From assembly GCA_029242325.1 (NCBI GenBank), contig JAQWUD010000020.1, positions 40,472-104,471 on the forward strand: 64,000 bases of DNA, in the 5' to 3' direction. Position 1 is the first letter of the stretch; each line of letters begins with the position of its first letter. Below, piece after piece: positions 19,809 through 28,958 of this stretch. Below the pieces are notes generated by a model. The model did no database searches. It saw only the letters and a program-made list of their open reading frames with translations, and was not told the origin of the DNA. Source of the DNA: Luminiphilus sp. (GTDB taxonomy: Bacteria; Pseudomonadota; Gammaproteobacteria; Pseudomonadales; Halieaceae). The translations under genes and the position numbers were made by a program.

Positions 19809-20159
19809 TCAATCCCGCGTGCGCTCATAGGGCTTGCGACTGGGAGGGCCGCTCAAGGGCTTCACCTGTAGCCCCATGAAGTCGGTAGTCTCCGCCTCGG
19901 GTCCTGACTCAGCCTCCGCCTGTTGGGGCACAGCAGGCGCGGTGGCAACCATCGCTCTGGTCTTGAAGCAGGCTGAAGCCGCCGCCATTCCAGCCATGCG
20001 CGCGGTATCTTCAGTCCACCAACTCGCAGCGCCGGCCTTCATCTCCGCTACTGTCTCATCCGCGATCTGTTCACAGAGCGTATCCGCAGCGGAGATGTTG
20101 CCTGCCGTCGCGCCCAAACCAATTGCTGCGATCAGGGGAAAATAGCGTGTCATGCGCAT
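19809..20159 (-). CDS. Small secreted protein of unknown function
   Basis: A 116-residue frame with a convincing Sec signal peptide (MRMTRYFPLIAAIGLGATAGNISAAD, cleavage near residue 25). The mature part has two cysteines (C29, C64) that could form a disulfide, helices, and a proline/glutamate-rich tail. I do not recognise the family. It is monocistronic, on the strand opposite its neighbours. Confidence 0.6.
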   Translation of the reverse strand: MRMTRYFPLIAAIGLGATAGNISAADTLCEQIADETVAEMKAGAASWWTEDTARMAGMAAASACFKTRAMVATAPAVPQQAEAESGPEAETTDFMGLQVKPLSGPPSRKPYERTRD

Positions 20160-20248
20160 GCGTTGGGTGTCCTTTTATGGGCGAGGTTGTCTACCGCTCT
20201 CTACGCGCGCACTTTGGACTTTGGATTAGCGCGCTTAAGGGGCGTGGG

Positions 20249-20287
20249 TTGCGCTAACTTTGTGCACGCGCGCACTGCTTTGGCGCA
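20249..20287. promoter_or_regulatory. Two NtrC-like boxes upstream of the TorF-type porin gene
   Basis: TTGCGCTAACTTTGTGCA (20249-20266) matches the NtrC consensus TTGCACCA-N3-TGGTGCA at most fixed positions. GCACTGCTTTGGCGCA (20272-20287) is a second, weaker match. Centres are about 22 bp apart, the same spacing as the two boxes before glnK. They lie about 100-130 bp upstream of a sigma-54 promoter. The rest of 20160-20487 is non-coding and includes an A-rich tract (20340-20370) suited to DNA bending. Confidence 0.55.
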
Positions 20288-20381
20288 TTTCTTCTCGGTT
20301 TATCGATTGGCGATGGCCACGGCGCTCACTATTTGGCGACAAAAATAAATAAAAACAAGAAAAAACAAATGGTTATATTTT

Positions 20382-20398
20382 TTGGCCCGCCTTTTGCA
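20382..20398 (+). promoter_or_regulatory. Sigma-54 promoter of the TorF-type porin gene
   Basis: TTGGCCCGCCTTTTGCA matches the -24/-12 consensus YTGGCACG-N4-TTGCW at every fixed base except one, with the correct 10-nt spacing between GG and GC. It is the strongest sigma-54 site in the window. Leader length is about 80 nt. Confidence 0.8.
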
Positions 20399-20487
20399 GA
20401 CAAGACAGCGACCGCAGTAAAGCGCATCGAAGCAAAGTCCGTTGATCGATGAGCCGGTCCCCGTATATGACATCATGAGGAACTACC

Positions 20488-21222
20488 ATGTACATGAAAA
20501 ACTCCCGATCAAGACTTGGTGCGGCGGTTCTGCCCGCCACCCTCCTTTGTGCCTTTGCATCATCATCCCACGCAGGAGAGTGGTCCGCTAACGCGTCGAT
20601 GACCAGCAACTATATTTGGAGGGGTCTCACCCAGACTGAAAATGAAGCGGCCGTGCAGGGTGGTATCGATTACGCTTCGGACAGCGGATTTTATATAGGC
20701 ACCTGGGCGTCCAACGTAAACTACGGCCCCTCCGATGTGTACTCTTACGAGCATGACGTTTATGCCGGCTTTGCTTTCGACACGGGCGCGATCAGCTGGG
20801 ATGTCGGGTATCTCTATTACAACTATGATAAGGAAGCCAACTTCGATTTTGGCGAAGTCTATGTCGGCGTGGGCATAGGCGGATTTAGCGCCAAATATAA
20901 TGTGCTCGCCAACACTGAAGCAGACGAAGCGCCGGGCCAAGACTTCGGATTCGGAGAAGCCTACTACTTGTCGTTGGACTATGGATTCGAGGTGGGTGAT
21001 GGCGTTGGCATCGGGGTTCATATTGGTCACCACGACGGAGACTTTGCCGAAGCCTTTAACGGCAATGCCGAAGGCTATTACGATTACAACGTGACAGTAT
21101 CTAAGGGCGGGTTTACTTTCATGATCTCCGATACCGACGTGAAGGGCGCCGCCGCCGAGGGTGGCTACGACAACGATCAGATCAAGTTCGTTGTTTCCTA
21201 CGCAGTCGACATCGCGATGTAA
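20488..21222 (+). CDS. TorF family putative outer-membrane porin
   Basis: A 244-residue secreted protein with a signal peptide ending near SSHAGEW (about residue 30) and a mature part of alternating aromatic beta-strands ending in a hydrophobic strand (IKFVVSYAVDIAM). SANASMTSNYIWRGLTQTENEAAVQGGIDY is the characteristic start of the TIGR02001/TorF family. The likely role is an outer-membrane channel; the solute is unknown. The NtrC boxes and sigma-54 promoter upstream suggest nitrogen-limitation control and possibly uptake of a nitrogen compound. A terminator follows. Confidence 0.85.
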   Translation: MYMKNSRSRLGAAVLPATLLCAFASSSHAGEWSANASMTSNYIWRGLTQTENEAAVQGGIDYASDSGFYIGTWASNVNYGPSDVYSYEHDVYAGFAFDTGAISWDVGYLYYNYDKEANFDFGEVYVGVGIGGFSAKYNVLANTEADEAPGQDFGFGEAYYLSLDYGFEVGDGVGIGVHIGHHDGDFAEAFNGNAEGYYDYNVTVSKGGFTFMISDTDVKGAAAEGGYDNDQIKFVVSYAVDIAM

Positions 21223-21340
21223 ACTTCGGCGGTGGTGCGACGGCAGAGCAACGGCGAAACTCCGTAGCGCATTGCACGGGCTTTAGGTGAGTGGCCCAAC
21301 GACACGGTGTCTTTGATGATCAGCTACAGACGGATACGTG

Positions 21341-21364
21341 AAGCGCCCTAAGGGGCGCTTTTTT
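21341..21364 (+). terminator. Intrinsic terminator after the TorF-type gene
   Basis: AAGCGCCC-TAA-GGGGCGCTT stem followed by TTTTTT, about 120 nt beyond the stop codon. Confidence 0.8.
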
Positions 21365-21398
21365 ATGTTGCTGGGGGTGGTCACCCAGCCCCGCAGAG

Positions 21399-22988
21399 TT
21401 ATGCCTGACTCCGGTATTGCGCGTAGAACTGTGCGAGGTAGTCCTCAAAAGACAGGCTTTCCTGAGATTCCAGTTGCTGCTGTCGAACAACGGACGACGC
21501 TGCTTCGTCAGCCAGTTGAGCGAGTGCTGATGGCTCGATAGGGGTCGCCAGATGCTCTGCATGCCATTGGCGAGAATATCGGTTTGCCAGTTGCCAGAAG
21601 CTGAGCCCCGACGCGTCCATTTCCTTCAGCATTCTGGCAGACAACGTCTTTGACGGATCAGACACCCGCTGACGGGTATCCCTCACCACATCTTCATATA
21701 TACGGTCTTTGCTATCACCGTCGAACCAGCTCGCGATTTCGGTCATTCGATCAAGAATGGGCGTGGCCAGTTCGGCAAGCGTGACTTCCTCGCCTGAGTG
21801 GGAGAGTAATGTGAGGGCGGGGTCGCGACCATGGCTCACCACGCGCTGTAAATTCTCCCTGTTACGACGCTGCCCTTCCTCGTCGCAGAGCGGGCTGTCG
21901 TCAATGAGACACGCAATCAGAAAGAGATCGATCAGGCGCATGGTATCTGCATCAATGCCGTGAGGAGTGAAGGGGTTGATATCAACGCACCTCACCTCGA
22001 CGTATTCAATTCCGCTGCGAGCGAGCGCCACTACAGGAGGTTCCCCGCTGCGGGTGACGCGTTTGGGCCTGATGGGGCTGTAAAATTCGTTTTCGATTTG
22101 AAGGAGCGAGTTATTCAATTGTGCCCGCTCACCATTATCCATTTTCTGAAAGGCCCGATAGGGCGCGTGAGGCGTGAGGATGGCCTTGCGTAATGTTGTT
22201 ATGTACTGGTTCAGGTCGTTATAACAAACGTCCATCCCGCCCTGAGCATTACTCGTGTAGCCCAAATCCCCCATCCTCAGCGAGGTGGCGTAGGGCAAAA
22301 AATAGCTGTGGTGATCGTCACCCATTGGTAATAGTGGATGAGACCGATTGCCTTGTAGAAAGCTTGCGCACACGGTGGGTGATGCGCCCAGCAGATAGAG
22401 TAAAAGCCATACTCTGGAGAAAAAATTTCTGATGAGCCCGAGGTAACCCTCGGTCTGAAAAGCAGTGGCATCGTGCTCGGACTGCACATATTCCAGTGCT
22501 ACGTCCCAGAAGTGGGCGGGCAAGGAGAAGTTGTAGTGAATACCGGCTATTGCCTGCATTTTGCGACCGTAGCGAACACTCAGGCCATTTCGATACACCC
22601 GTTTCATTTGCCCGACGTTCGAATGCCCGAACTCAGCGATAGGGATACCTGCATCGCCGTTGACGATACAAGGCATGCTGGCATTCCAGAGCAGTTCCCC
22701 CTCCAAATTTTGTGCCGTGAAGCGGTGAAGATCGGCCAGCGCCTTTTCTGTTGCCTCAATTGACTCAGACACAGGTGTGATGAACTCCAACAGCGCTTCT
22801 GAGTAATCGGTCGTGATGGAAGCGTGCGTGAGTGCTGAGCCTAACGCGACGGGGTGCCGGCTTTGGGATAGCGTTGCATCACTGTCAGTGACACGGAGCC
22901 CCTCTTTTTCAACACCGCGCCTGATCTGGCGCAGCATTGCTGGGTCTCTCTCGAGCACTTGCCGGAACGCTGCAGCGTGGTTCGACAC
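21399..22988 (-). CDS. gshA: Glutamate-cysteine ligase
   Basis: Catalyses the ATP-dependent first step of glutathione synthesis. The protein is of the proteobacterial GshA type: RRGVEKEGLRV near the N-terminus, DYSEALLEFITP, GNRSHPLLPMGDDHHSYFLPYATSLRMGDLGYTS and YVEVRCVDINPFTP. I place the start at the GTG at 22988 because AGGAG lies 5 nt upstream and the first residues then align with the E. coli start, giving 529 residues. A TTG ten codons upstream is less likely. Confidence 0.94.
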   Translation of the reverse strand: MSNHAAAFRQVLERDPAMLRQIRRGVEKEGLRVTDSDATLSQSRHPVALGSALTHASITTDYSEALLEFITPVSESIEATEKALADLHRFTAQNLEGELLWNASMPCIVNGDAGIPIAEFGHSNVGQMKRVYRNGLSVRYGRKMQAIAGIHYNFSLPAHFWDVALEYVQSEHDATAFQTEGYLGLIRNFFSRVWLLLYLLGASPTVCASFLQGNRSHPLLPMGDDHHSYFLPYATSLRMGDLGYTSNAQGGMDVCYNDLNQYITTLRKAILTPHAPYRAFQKMDNGERAQLNNSLLQIENEFYSPIRPKRVTRSGEPPVVALARSGIEYVEVRCVDINPFTPHGIDADTMRLIDLFLIACLIDDSPLCDEEGQRRNRENLQRVVSHGRDPALTLLSHSGEEVTLAELATPILDRMTEIASWFDGDSKDRIYEDVVRDTRQRVSDPSKTLSARMLKEMDASGLSFWQLANRYSRQWHAEHLATPIEPSALAQLADEAASSVVRQQQLESQESLSFEDYLAQFYAQYRSQA

Positions 22989-23018
22989 GATGTCTCCTAT
23001 GTAATGAATTGGCGCCAA

Positions 23019-23456
23019 TTATGCTGGGCTTTTATGTCGCGCAGCAGTCAAAGTGGTGCGGAGTGTACGGTGCGAATGCGGCACCGTACAGGGGCGAAAG
23101 TCTACCGGCTGGGATTGGCCCAAGGCTGAGAATCGATCACCAGGATAGGTGACGAGAGGCAAATCAATCCATGGTTGACGAAACTAGCAGAGCGCAAGGG
23201 CTCTGATCTGTGTCTCGCGAAGCGCGGCTTGCCGAGCGCCAAATTCCTTGGTGCACTGGAGGCAATGGGCACAGATTCACTTGCATCTGGAGAGATCGCG
23301 GAGCAGGAGGTGCTTGGCCACGCTGATTCCGCTAATAATCTGCCTTCAAAACTCAAAATGACACAAGAGGCGTCTGCGGGGAGCGGGGCGGCTGCCTTCA
23401 ATTTGCAGGGGATCGGATGACAGGAGGGGCGGAAGGCAGACTTTGCGCAACGCGCC
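23019..23456. other. Intergenic region without a confident gene
   Basis: The 438 bp between gshA and the VWA gene contain two opposed open frames, 81 codons on the plus strand from TTG 23175 and up to 142 codons on the minus strand. Neither has a ribosome site, a recognisable domain or a convincing start. The plus frame has coding-like composition and could be a small gene or remnant. No terminator or repeat stands out. Confidence 0.4.
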
Positions 23457-24884
23457 TCACCGCTTATCCGAGAGCAACTTGTCGATAATACGCTCCAGCT
23501 GCTTGAGATTATTACACTCGTGCGCCACATGGCATTGGCGTTTCACACGGAGCATCTCCGAGTCCCCAGTGCCCCACAGTCGTGTTGACTCCGGGTTGAG
23601 CCAGATGACGCGTTTTGACCGTGCTTTGATCTCGGCCAGCAGGTCGAGCCGCGGATCAGCCTGATTGTTGCGCGCGTCCCCAAGTATGATCACGGTCGTG
23701 GCAGTATTCACCTCGGCCAGTGCCAGCGCGGAGAAATCCGCCAATGCGCGTCCATAGTCGGTCGCCCCCCCATATTTGAGATTCACGCGTTCGACGGCCT
23801 CTTCCACGGGTAGGCGGGCAAACAAGTCGCTTACCTCACCCAGTGCCGCAGAAAAAGCGAAGCTGCGGGTTCTGGGCAAGACGTCCTGCAGGGCGTAGAG
23901 AAACATCAGTAGAAATTTGGCATAGGAGGCAACCGAGCCGCTGACGTCACAAATCGCCATGATCTGCGGGCGCCGGTGTTCGACTTTGCGCCACCGCGGA
24001 TAGAAGGGAATACCGTCAGTGGGAATCGCTCGACGAACGGTTTCACCAACGTGGAGTTTACCTCTGCGAAATCGGCGCTTGCGTCGACCGTGCCTGGCTG
24101 CCAATTTCTTGGCCATGCGGTCCATCAAGCGTTTGAGTCTTGCCAAATGGCTGTGATCAACATTGCCCAGCTTCATCTTTGACAGCGACTCATCCAGTAA
24201 ATCTTCAGTCTTCGCGCTGGCATGAATAAGATATGCCCGCTCGACTCGATCCCTCACTCGTTCACGCAGCTGTTCTCTCAGCGCTTGTACGGCTTCAAAT
24301 GCAGCGGGCTCAATCTGCTCAAGTTCGATCGCGGCCTCACGCAGCGCCGCATCACCCAGCGCATCGAGTATTTTGCGGACATATTGTCCTCGTTGAGTAA
24401 AAAGAGAGATGTCCTCCACCTTGGCTTCAGCGGCCGCTGTTTCGATCGCAATGGAGAGCGCGGTCTCGTCGTGTCGCTCCAGTGCGTCGAACAGGGCGTT
24501 GCCACGGAGACCGTCGAGCGGGTCTGGGGTGCCCTCCAGCACCGACGGTGCCGTTGGACTCGCCTGGTCTGGTGTTTGCCCTGTCTGCTCGCCCTGCTTG
24601 TGCGGTGGCTGCGTAGCGGAGGGTTTGGCAGGCCGCGCCTGAAAGTAGTGTTCGAAGGCGGTATCGAAGACAGAGAGCTCGTGCTGAGACTTTGCCAACG
24701 TGGCGGCAAGGCCATTTTTTAGCTGCTTTTTGTTCTCGTAGCCCAGAAGCTCGGCGACGTGGATGGCATCGAGCGTATCCGCGGGTGAAACGGGAATTTT
24801 TTTACCACGCAGATACTGTACGAACGCCAGCAATTGATCACTACTGGCCGCACTGCGAGTGGCGATTCGCGGCGTTTTGTTCAC
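23457..24884 (-). CDS. VWA domain protein, CoxE-like
   Basis: A 475-residue protein with a C-terminal von Willebrand A domain. The metal-ion (MIDAS) residues are DVSGS (313-317), the threonine of GGATDYG (about 375) and the aspartate of ILGDARNN (about 403). The N-terminal half is helical with a Pro/Gln-rich linker (about 85-120) and a basic patch (RHGRRKRRFRRGK, about 265-278). MoxR/VWA pairs act as AAA+ chaperones that insert cofactors or remodel enzymes; CoxE is the VWA partner in Mo-hydroxylase maturation. It is 2 nt downstream of its MoxR partner. Confidence 0.85.
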   Translation of the reverse strand: MNKTPRIATRSAASSDQLLAFVQYLRGKKIPVSPADTLDAIHVAELLGYENKKQLKNGLAATLAKSQHELSVFDTAFEHYFQARPAKPSATQPPHKQGEQTGQTPDQASPTAPSVLEGTPDPLDGLRGNALFDALERHDETALSIAIETAAAEAKVEDISLFTQRGQYVRKILDALGDAALREAAIELEQIEPAAFEAVQALREQLRERVRDRVERAYLIHASAKTEDLLDESLSKMKLGNVDHSHLARLKRLMDRMAKKLAARHGRRKRRFRRGKLHVGETVRRAIPTDGIPFYPRWRKVEHRRPQIMAICDVSGSVASYAKFLLMFLYALQDVLPRTRSFAFSAALGEVSDLFARLPVEEAVERVNLKYGGATDYGRALADFSALALAEVNTATTVIILGDARNNQADPRLDLLAEIKARSKRVIWLNPESTRLWGTGDSEMLRVKRQCHVAHECNNLKQLERIIDKLLSDKR

Positions 24885-24886
24885 GG

Positions 24887-25867
24887 CTAAGTCTTTTTAA
24901 CCGCAGCCATCAACTTGGATAGCTGGCCTTCAGCAAGCAGAATATCCTCTTCGTATTTGAGTAAAACATTGAGGGTGTCTTGAACTAACCGACCGTCCAG
25001 ATCGTTGGCATGAAGTAACACCAGACTCCTCGCCCAATCTACCGTTTCGGAGATGGCCGGCGCCTTTTTGAGATCAAGTTCACGAATCGCGTGTACAAAG
25101 TGCACCAGCTGATCTGTCATAGATTGGGTGAGCTCGGGCACCCGGCTTGCAACGATTCGGGCCTCAAGGTCTATCGACGGAAAAGGTATGTGGAGATGCA
25201 GACAGCGGCGTTTCAGTGCGTCTGAGAGATCTCGGGTGTCGTTGCTGGTCAGGAAAACAAGGGGTTTGGATCGGGCGCTGATGGTGCCAAGTTCCGGGAT
25301 AGATACCTGAAAGTCCGACAGCACTTCGAGCAGCAGTGATTCAAATTCGAAATCAGCCTTGTCGATTTCGTCAATGAGCAGGACGCCTCCATTTTCTGTC
25401 TCCATTGCCTTGAGCAACGGTCTGGACTCGAGAAATGCCTCTGAGTAAAAGACGTCACCAAATTGATGCAGCCGTTCCATGGACTCTGCAAGTCCCTTGG
25501 CACCCTCTAGCACGTCGCCGAGTTGCTCCTTCAAAAGCTGTGTATACAGAAGCTGCTTACCGTATTTCCATTCGTAAAGCGCCTTACTCTCGTCCAGCCC
25601 TTCATAGCATTGCAGTCTGACGAGCGGTCTGTTCACAACTTGCGCGCAGGTTTTAGCTAGCTCGGTTTTACCCACTCCAGGTGGGCCTTCTATCAAGATC
25701 GGTTTCTCTAGTGCGGCCGCGAGGCGTATCACCGTTGCGATGCGTTTGGTGCAGATATAACCTGCGGCCTCAAATGCACTCTGTATAGCGTCGATGCCGC
25801 CAAGGGTTGGATAGTGGGTGTCGGACACAGTGTTTTCCAATTGGTGAGCGTTAACCGCCTGTGGCAT
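24887..25867 (-). CDS. MoxR family AAA+ ATPase (CoxD-like)
   Basis: A 326-residue AAA+ ATPase. Walker A is GPPGVGKTEL, Walker B GGVLLIDEIDKAD, sensor 1 PLVFLTSNDTRDLSDALKRRC with the arginine-finger region. MoxR proteins work as hexamers with VWA-domain adaptors in maturing metalloenzymes. The start at 25867 overlaps the end of moaA by 17 bp; an in-frame GTG further down (VSDTHYPTLGG) is an alternative. Order moaA-moxR-VWA with overlaps points to one operon and a link to molybdenum enzymes. Confidence 0.88.
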   Translation of the reverse strand: MPQAVNAHQLENTVSDTHYPTLGGIDAIQSAFEAAGYICTKRIATVIRLAAALEKPILIEGPPGVGKTELAKTCAQVVNRPLVRLQCYEGLDESKALYEWKYGKQLLYTQLLKEQLGDVLEGAKGLAESMERLHQFGDVFYSEAFLESRPLLKAMETENGGVLLIDEIDKADFEFESLLLEVLSDFQVSIPELGTISARSKPLVFLTSNDTRDLSDALKRRCLHLHIPFPSIDLEARIVASRVPELTQSMTDQLVHFVHAIRELDLKKAPAISETVDWARSLVLLHANDLDGRLVQDTLNVLLKYEEDILLAEGQLSKLMAAVKKT

Positions 25868-26855
25868 TCATAAAGCGAACGATCTGTGGTTCATCGGGCT
25901 GATCGAACACATGTCGTTCCGGCTTCAATGTGAGGCTATCAATGATAGAGGTTTTGACGGCCTCGTCACTGGCGCCTGACCGAAGCAAGCTGCGCAGGTC
26001 AATCGATTCCTCGTTGCCAAGGCACATCAGCAGTCTGCCCTCGGCACTGACTCGCAGCCGGTTACAACTGCTGCAAAAGTTATGGCTGTGCGGAGAAATA
26101 AATCCCACGCGGCTGTGGGTTCCGCTTATCTTGTAGTCGCGCGAGGGACCCGCGTCATTTGCAGCGGCTAGCGTCTCTAAATCAAAGTGCCGACTCAGTT
26201 CATCATGAAGTGATTGAGAGGTGACATAGGCAAGCGTCTTTCCGCCTACATTGACTTGCCCCAACGGCATCTCCTCAATGAACGCAATGTCGATATGTCG
26301 ATCAACTGCAAACTGCGTGAGCGGAATGACCTCGTCGCGGTTCAGCCCATCCAGCACCACAGTATTGAGGCGTATACGCTGAAACCCCGCCGCCACCGCC
26401 GCATCGATACCGCGTAATACGGTGCTGAAATCCCCAACGCGTGTGATCTCCCTAAAGCGCTCTGGTTGCAGGCTGTCGAGACTGATATTGATTGTTGTGA
26501 CACCCGCCTCCACGAGGTCTGTGGCGGTCTTCTCAAGGTGACTGCCATTGGTGGTCAGCGCAAGGGTGTCGAGCGTCGGCAGTGCGCCAAGTCCCTTGAA
26601 CAGCTCGTCAGCACCTCGCCTGATGAGCGGTTCTCCTCCGGTAACGCGAATTTTTTTAACGCCCAGTTCGGTAAACAGGCGTGCGGTCCGCAATAACTCC
26701 TCGATAGTGAGCACCTCTGAACGCGGCAGGAACTGCATGGTTTCTGCCATACAATACTGACAGCGAAAATCACATCGGTCAGTGATCGAGAGACGCAAAT
26801 AGGTGATCCGACGGTCAAATCCATCGATCAGTTGTGTAGAGTGAGGAGCCTGCAT
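25851..26855 (-). CDS. moaA: GTP 3',8-cyclase MoaA
   Basis: A 334-residue radical-SAM enzyme for the first step of molybdopterin synthesis. The N-terminal cluster motif is CDFRCQYC (C28, C32, C35); the C-terminal cluster motif is FCSSCNRLRVSAEGRLLMC; the essential C-terminal double glycine is present (NATGG). GTP-binding residues lie in RVTGGEPLIRRG. No other moa gene is next to it in the window. It is the first gene of a moaA-moxR-VWA operon. Confidence 0.95.
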   Translation of the reverse strand: MQAPHSTQLIDGFDRRITYLRLSITDRCDFRCQYCMAETMQFLPRSEVLTIEELLRTARLFTELGVKKIRVTGGEPLIRRGADELFKGLGALPTLDTLALTTNGSHLEKTATDLVEAGVTTINISLDSLQPERFREITRVGDFSTVLRGIDAAVAAGFQRIRLNTVVLDGLNRDEVIPLTQFAVDRHIDIAFIEEMPLGQVNVGGKTLAYVTSQSLHDELSRHFDLETLAAANDAGPSRDYKISGTHSRVGFISPHSHNFCSSCNRLRVSAEGRLLMCLGNEESIDLRSLLRSGASDEAVKTSIIDSLTLKPERHVFDQPDEPQIVRFMNATGG

Positions 26856-26899
26856 GGGGAGAGTTTACACAACGGCGTGGGTTGGAGAGCATACAGCAG

Positions 26900-28291
26900 A
26901 TGAACTTCATGACCTACCTTGATCCTAGGCGAACCATCTGGCCGGGGCTGATTACAGCCGCCATGGTGGCGGCCGCGATGACATCGGTCGGACAATCGAG
27001 CGCCATGGTCGTGACGGCCGTGGTGGCCTGGTTGTGCATGACCTGGTGGATATTTGAGCCCATACCGATTCCCGTCACCTCTCTTTTGCCGATGGCAGTC
27101 TTACCGATGGCCGGTGTCCTGACGGTCGAGCAGGTAGGCGCGTCGGTCGGCTCTCCCCTGATTGTTCTGCTACTTGGCGGGTTTTTATTGTCGCGGGGCA
27201 TGGAGAGTACCGGCGCGCACCACCGTGTCGCGCTGAGTGTGGTGAATTTAGTTGGCGGGCATCAACCTAGACGTCTGGTGCTTGGGTTTATGTTGGCGGG
27301 GGCGCTATTGAGCATGTGGATCTCCAATACGGCCTCGGCATTAATGTTGCTGCCCGTAGCCCTAGCCGTTCTCGCCTCCTGCTCAGACCGGGAGGCGCTG
27401 GCGGTGCCGTTGCTGCTGGGGTTGGCCTGGTCGTGCAGCATTGGCGGTTTGGGAACGCCTATCGGCACTCCCCCGAACCTGATTTTGGTGCAGGTCTACC
27501 AGGAGAACACGGGAGCCACCATCAGTTTTAGTCAATGGATGAGCTGGGGAGTGCCCGTCATCGCCTTGTTGTTGCCGATGGCATGGTGGTGGGTGACCCG
27601 GGCATTACCCCGTGAGCTGAGGGTGACACTGCCTCAGGTCGGCCCCTGGCGCAGCGGCGAGCGCCGCGTTCTGGCCATCTTTTCCTTAACGGCTTTGGCC
27701 TGGATTACCCGAGCAGAGCCCTTTGGAGGCTGGCGTCAGTGGCTGGATTTACCCGCAGCCAATGATGCCTCGGTCGCCCTGTTGGCGGTGATTGTGCTAT
27801 TCATTGTCAGGGACCGGGAGGGTGAGCCACTCATTACCTGGAAACAGGCGAGTGAGATTCCGTGGGGCGTGCTGCTACTGTTTGGGGGCGGGATTTGCCT
27901 GGCGCGAGCTTTTGTCGCGTCCGGTTTGAGCGCGGAGGTGGGGGAAGCGCTCACGCTGGTCACGGTCTTACCTGCGCTGGCGATGATGCTGATATTGGCG
28001 TTCTCCGTAACCTTTCTTACCGAAGCGACATCCAACACGGCGACGACGGCACTGCTCATGCCCGTTTTGGTGGTTGTTGCGCTGGCAGCAGATATTGATC
28101 CACTGTGGCTCATGGTGCCTGCAGCAATGAGTGCGAGCTGCGCATTTATGTTGCCGGTTGCCACTGCGCCCAATGCGGTGGTGTTCGGCACAGGAGAGTT
28201 GCCCATTCAGAGAATGGTGCGTGACGGGTTTGTTCTGAATCTTGTCGGTGCTGCGGTCATTGCGTTGACGATGTGGGTGATCTTGGTATGA
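26900..28291 (+). CDS. SLC13/DASS family anion:sodium symporter
   Basis: A polytopic membrane protein of about 463 residues with twelve or so hydrophobic segments. The two SNT motifs of the DASS family are visible (ISNTASALMLLP and TSNTATTALLMP), as is GTPIGTPPNLI. Family members import dicarboxylates, sulfate or phosphate with sodium; the substrate is not clear. The ATG at 26900 is preferred to a TTG six codons earlier. It is divergent from moaA, and since the family can carry oxyanions a link to molybdate or sulfate is conceivable but unsupported. Confidence 0.82.
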   Translation: MNFMTYLDPRRTIWPGLITAAMVAAAMTSVGQSSAMVVTAVVAWLCMTWWIFEPIPIPVTSLLPMAVLPMAGVLTVEQVGASVGSPLIVLLLGGFLLSRGMESTGAHHRVALSVVNLVGGHQPRRLVLGFMLAGALLSMWISNTASALMLLPVALAVLASCSDREALAVPLLLGLAWSCSIGGLGTPIGTPPNLILVQVYQENTGATISFSQWMSWGVPVIALLLPMAWWWVTRALPRELRVTLPQVGPWRSGERRVLAIFSLTALAWITRAEPFGGWRQWLDLPAANDASVALLAVIVLFIVRDREGEPLITWKQASEIPWGVLLLFGGGICLARAFVASGLSAEVGEALTLVTVLPALAMMLILAFSVTFLTEATSNTATTALLMPVLVVVALAADIDPLWLMVPAAMSASCAFMLPVATAPNAVVFGTGELPIQRMVRDGFVLNLVGAAVIALTMWVILV

Positions 28292-28377
28292 GCCGGTTCT
28301 GAATTGATAACGCGAGGGGCGGCGTATGTGCCTGATTACTCTACGCCATCCTCGCGGGAAGGACGTGCTGTCGCCTG

Positions 28378-28860
28378 TTAGAGCAGTGCCATCATATTTT
28401 CGGCCGAGCTCACATCAACACCGGGACCTTCTTCTATACTGAGGTGGGTGACTTTGCCGTTCTCGGCGATTAGCGCATAGCGCTGGCTTCGCATGGCCAT
28501 GCCGAATCCGGTTGCATCGAGTTCCAGCTCGAGCGCCCGCGTAAACTCTCCGTTACCATCAGCCAGCATCACAATGGCGTCGTTGGCGTTCTGGGCTTCG
28601 CCCCACGCGTGCATGACGAACACGTCATTGACGGACAGGCAGATGATGCCATCAATGCCCATTTCTTTGATTTTGTCTGCGTTGGCCACGTAGCCCGGCA
28701 GATGTGTCATTGAACATCCCGGTGTAAATGCGCCAGGCACCGCAAACATCAGGATCTTGTTGTTATTAAAGAGGTCGGCGGTCGATACCGGTGCTGGACC
28801 CTCGTTACCCATGACAGAAAGGGTACAGGTTGGGATGCAATCTCCTACGGCGATAGTCAT
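28378..28860 (-). CDS. Peroxiredoxin, Prx5 type
   Basis: A 160-residue thiol peroxidase. The peroxidatic cysteine is C49 in VPGAFTPGCSMTHLPGY, followed by the family motif GIDGIICLSVNDVFVMHAWGE. It reduces peroxides using glutathione or glutaredoxin. The ATG at 28860 is used because GGAGTG precedes it and the sequence MTIAVGDCIP fits the family start. C22 could be the resolving residue but is not at the classic position. Confidence 0.9.
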   Translation of the reverse strand: MTIAVGDCIPTCTLSVMGNEGPAPVSTADLFNNNKILMFAVPGAFTPGCSMTHLPGYVANADKIKEMGIDGIICLSVNDVFVMHAWGEAQNANDAIVMLADGNGEFTRALELELDATGFGMAMRSQRYALIAENGKVTHLSIEEGPGVDVSSAENMMALL

Positions 28861-28958
28861 GTTGTCACTCCATATTGCTGGGATTGGGCCGGCAGCGCGC
28901 AATCACGCCAGACCGGGTAAATGGCATCTCTTTCGAGAGAAGCCCGAATAGTACCTCA

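Noticed and set aside
20163..20348. 61-codon frame upstream of the TorF-type gene
   Set aside because: It spans the NtrC-like boxes and has no coding features; the region is better explained as regulatory.
23102..23530. 142-codon minus-strand frame after the VWA gene
   Set aside because: It starts inside the VWA gene, is serine-rich without a recognisable fold, and lacks a start signal.
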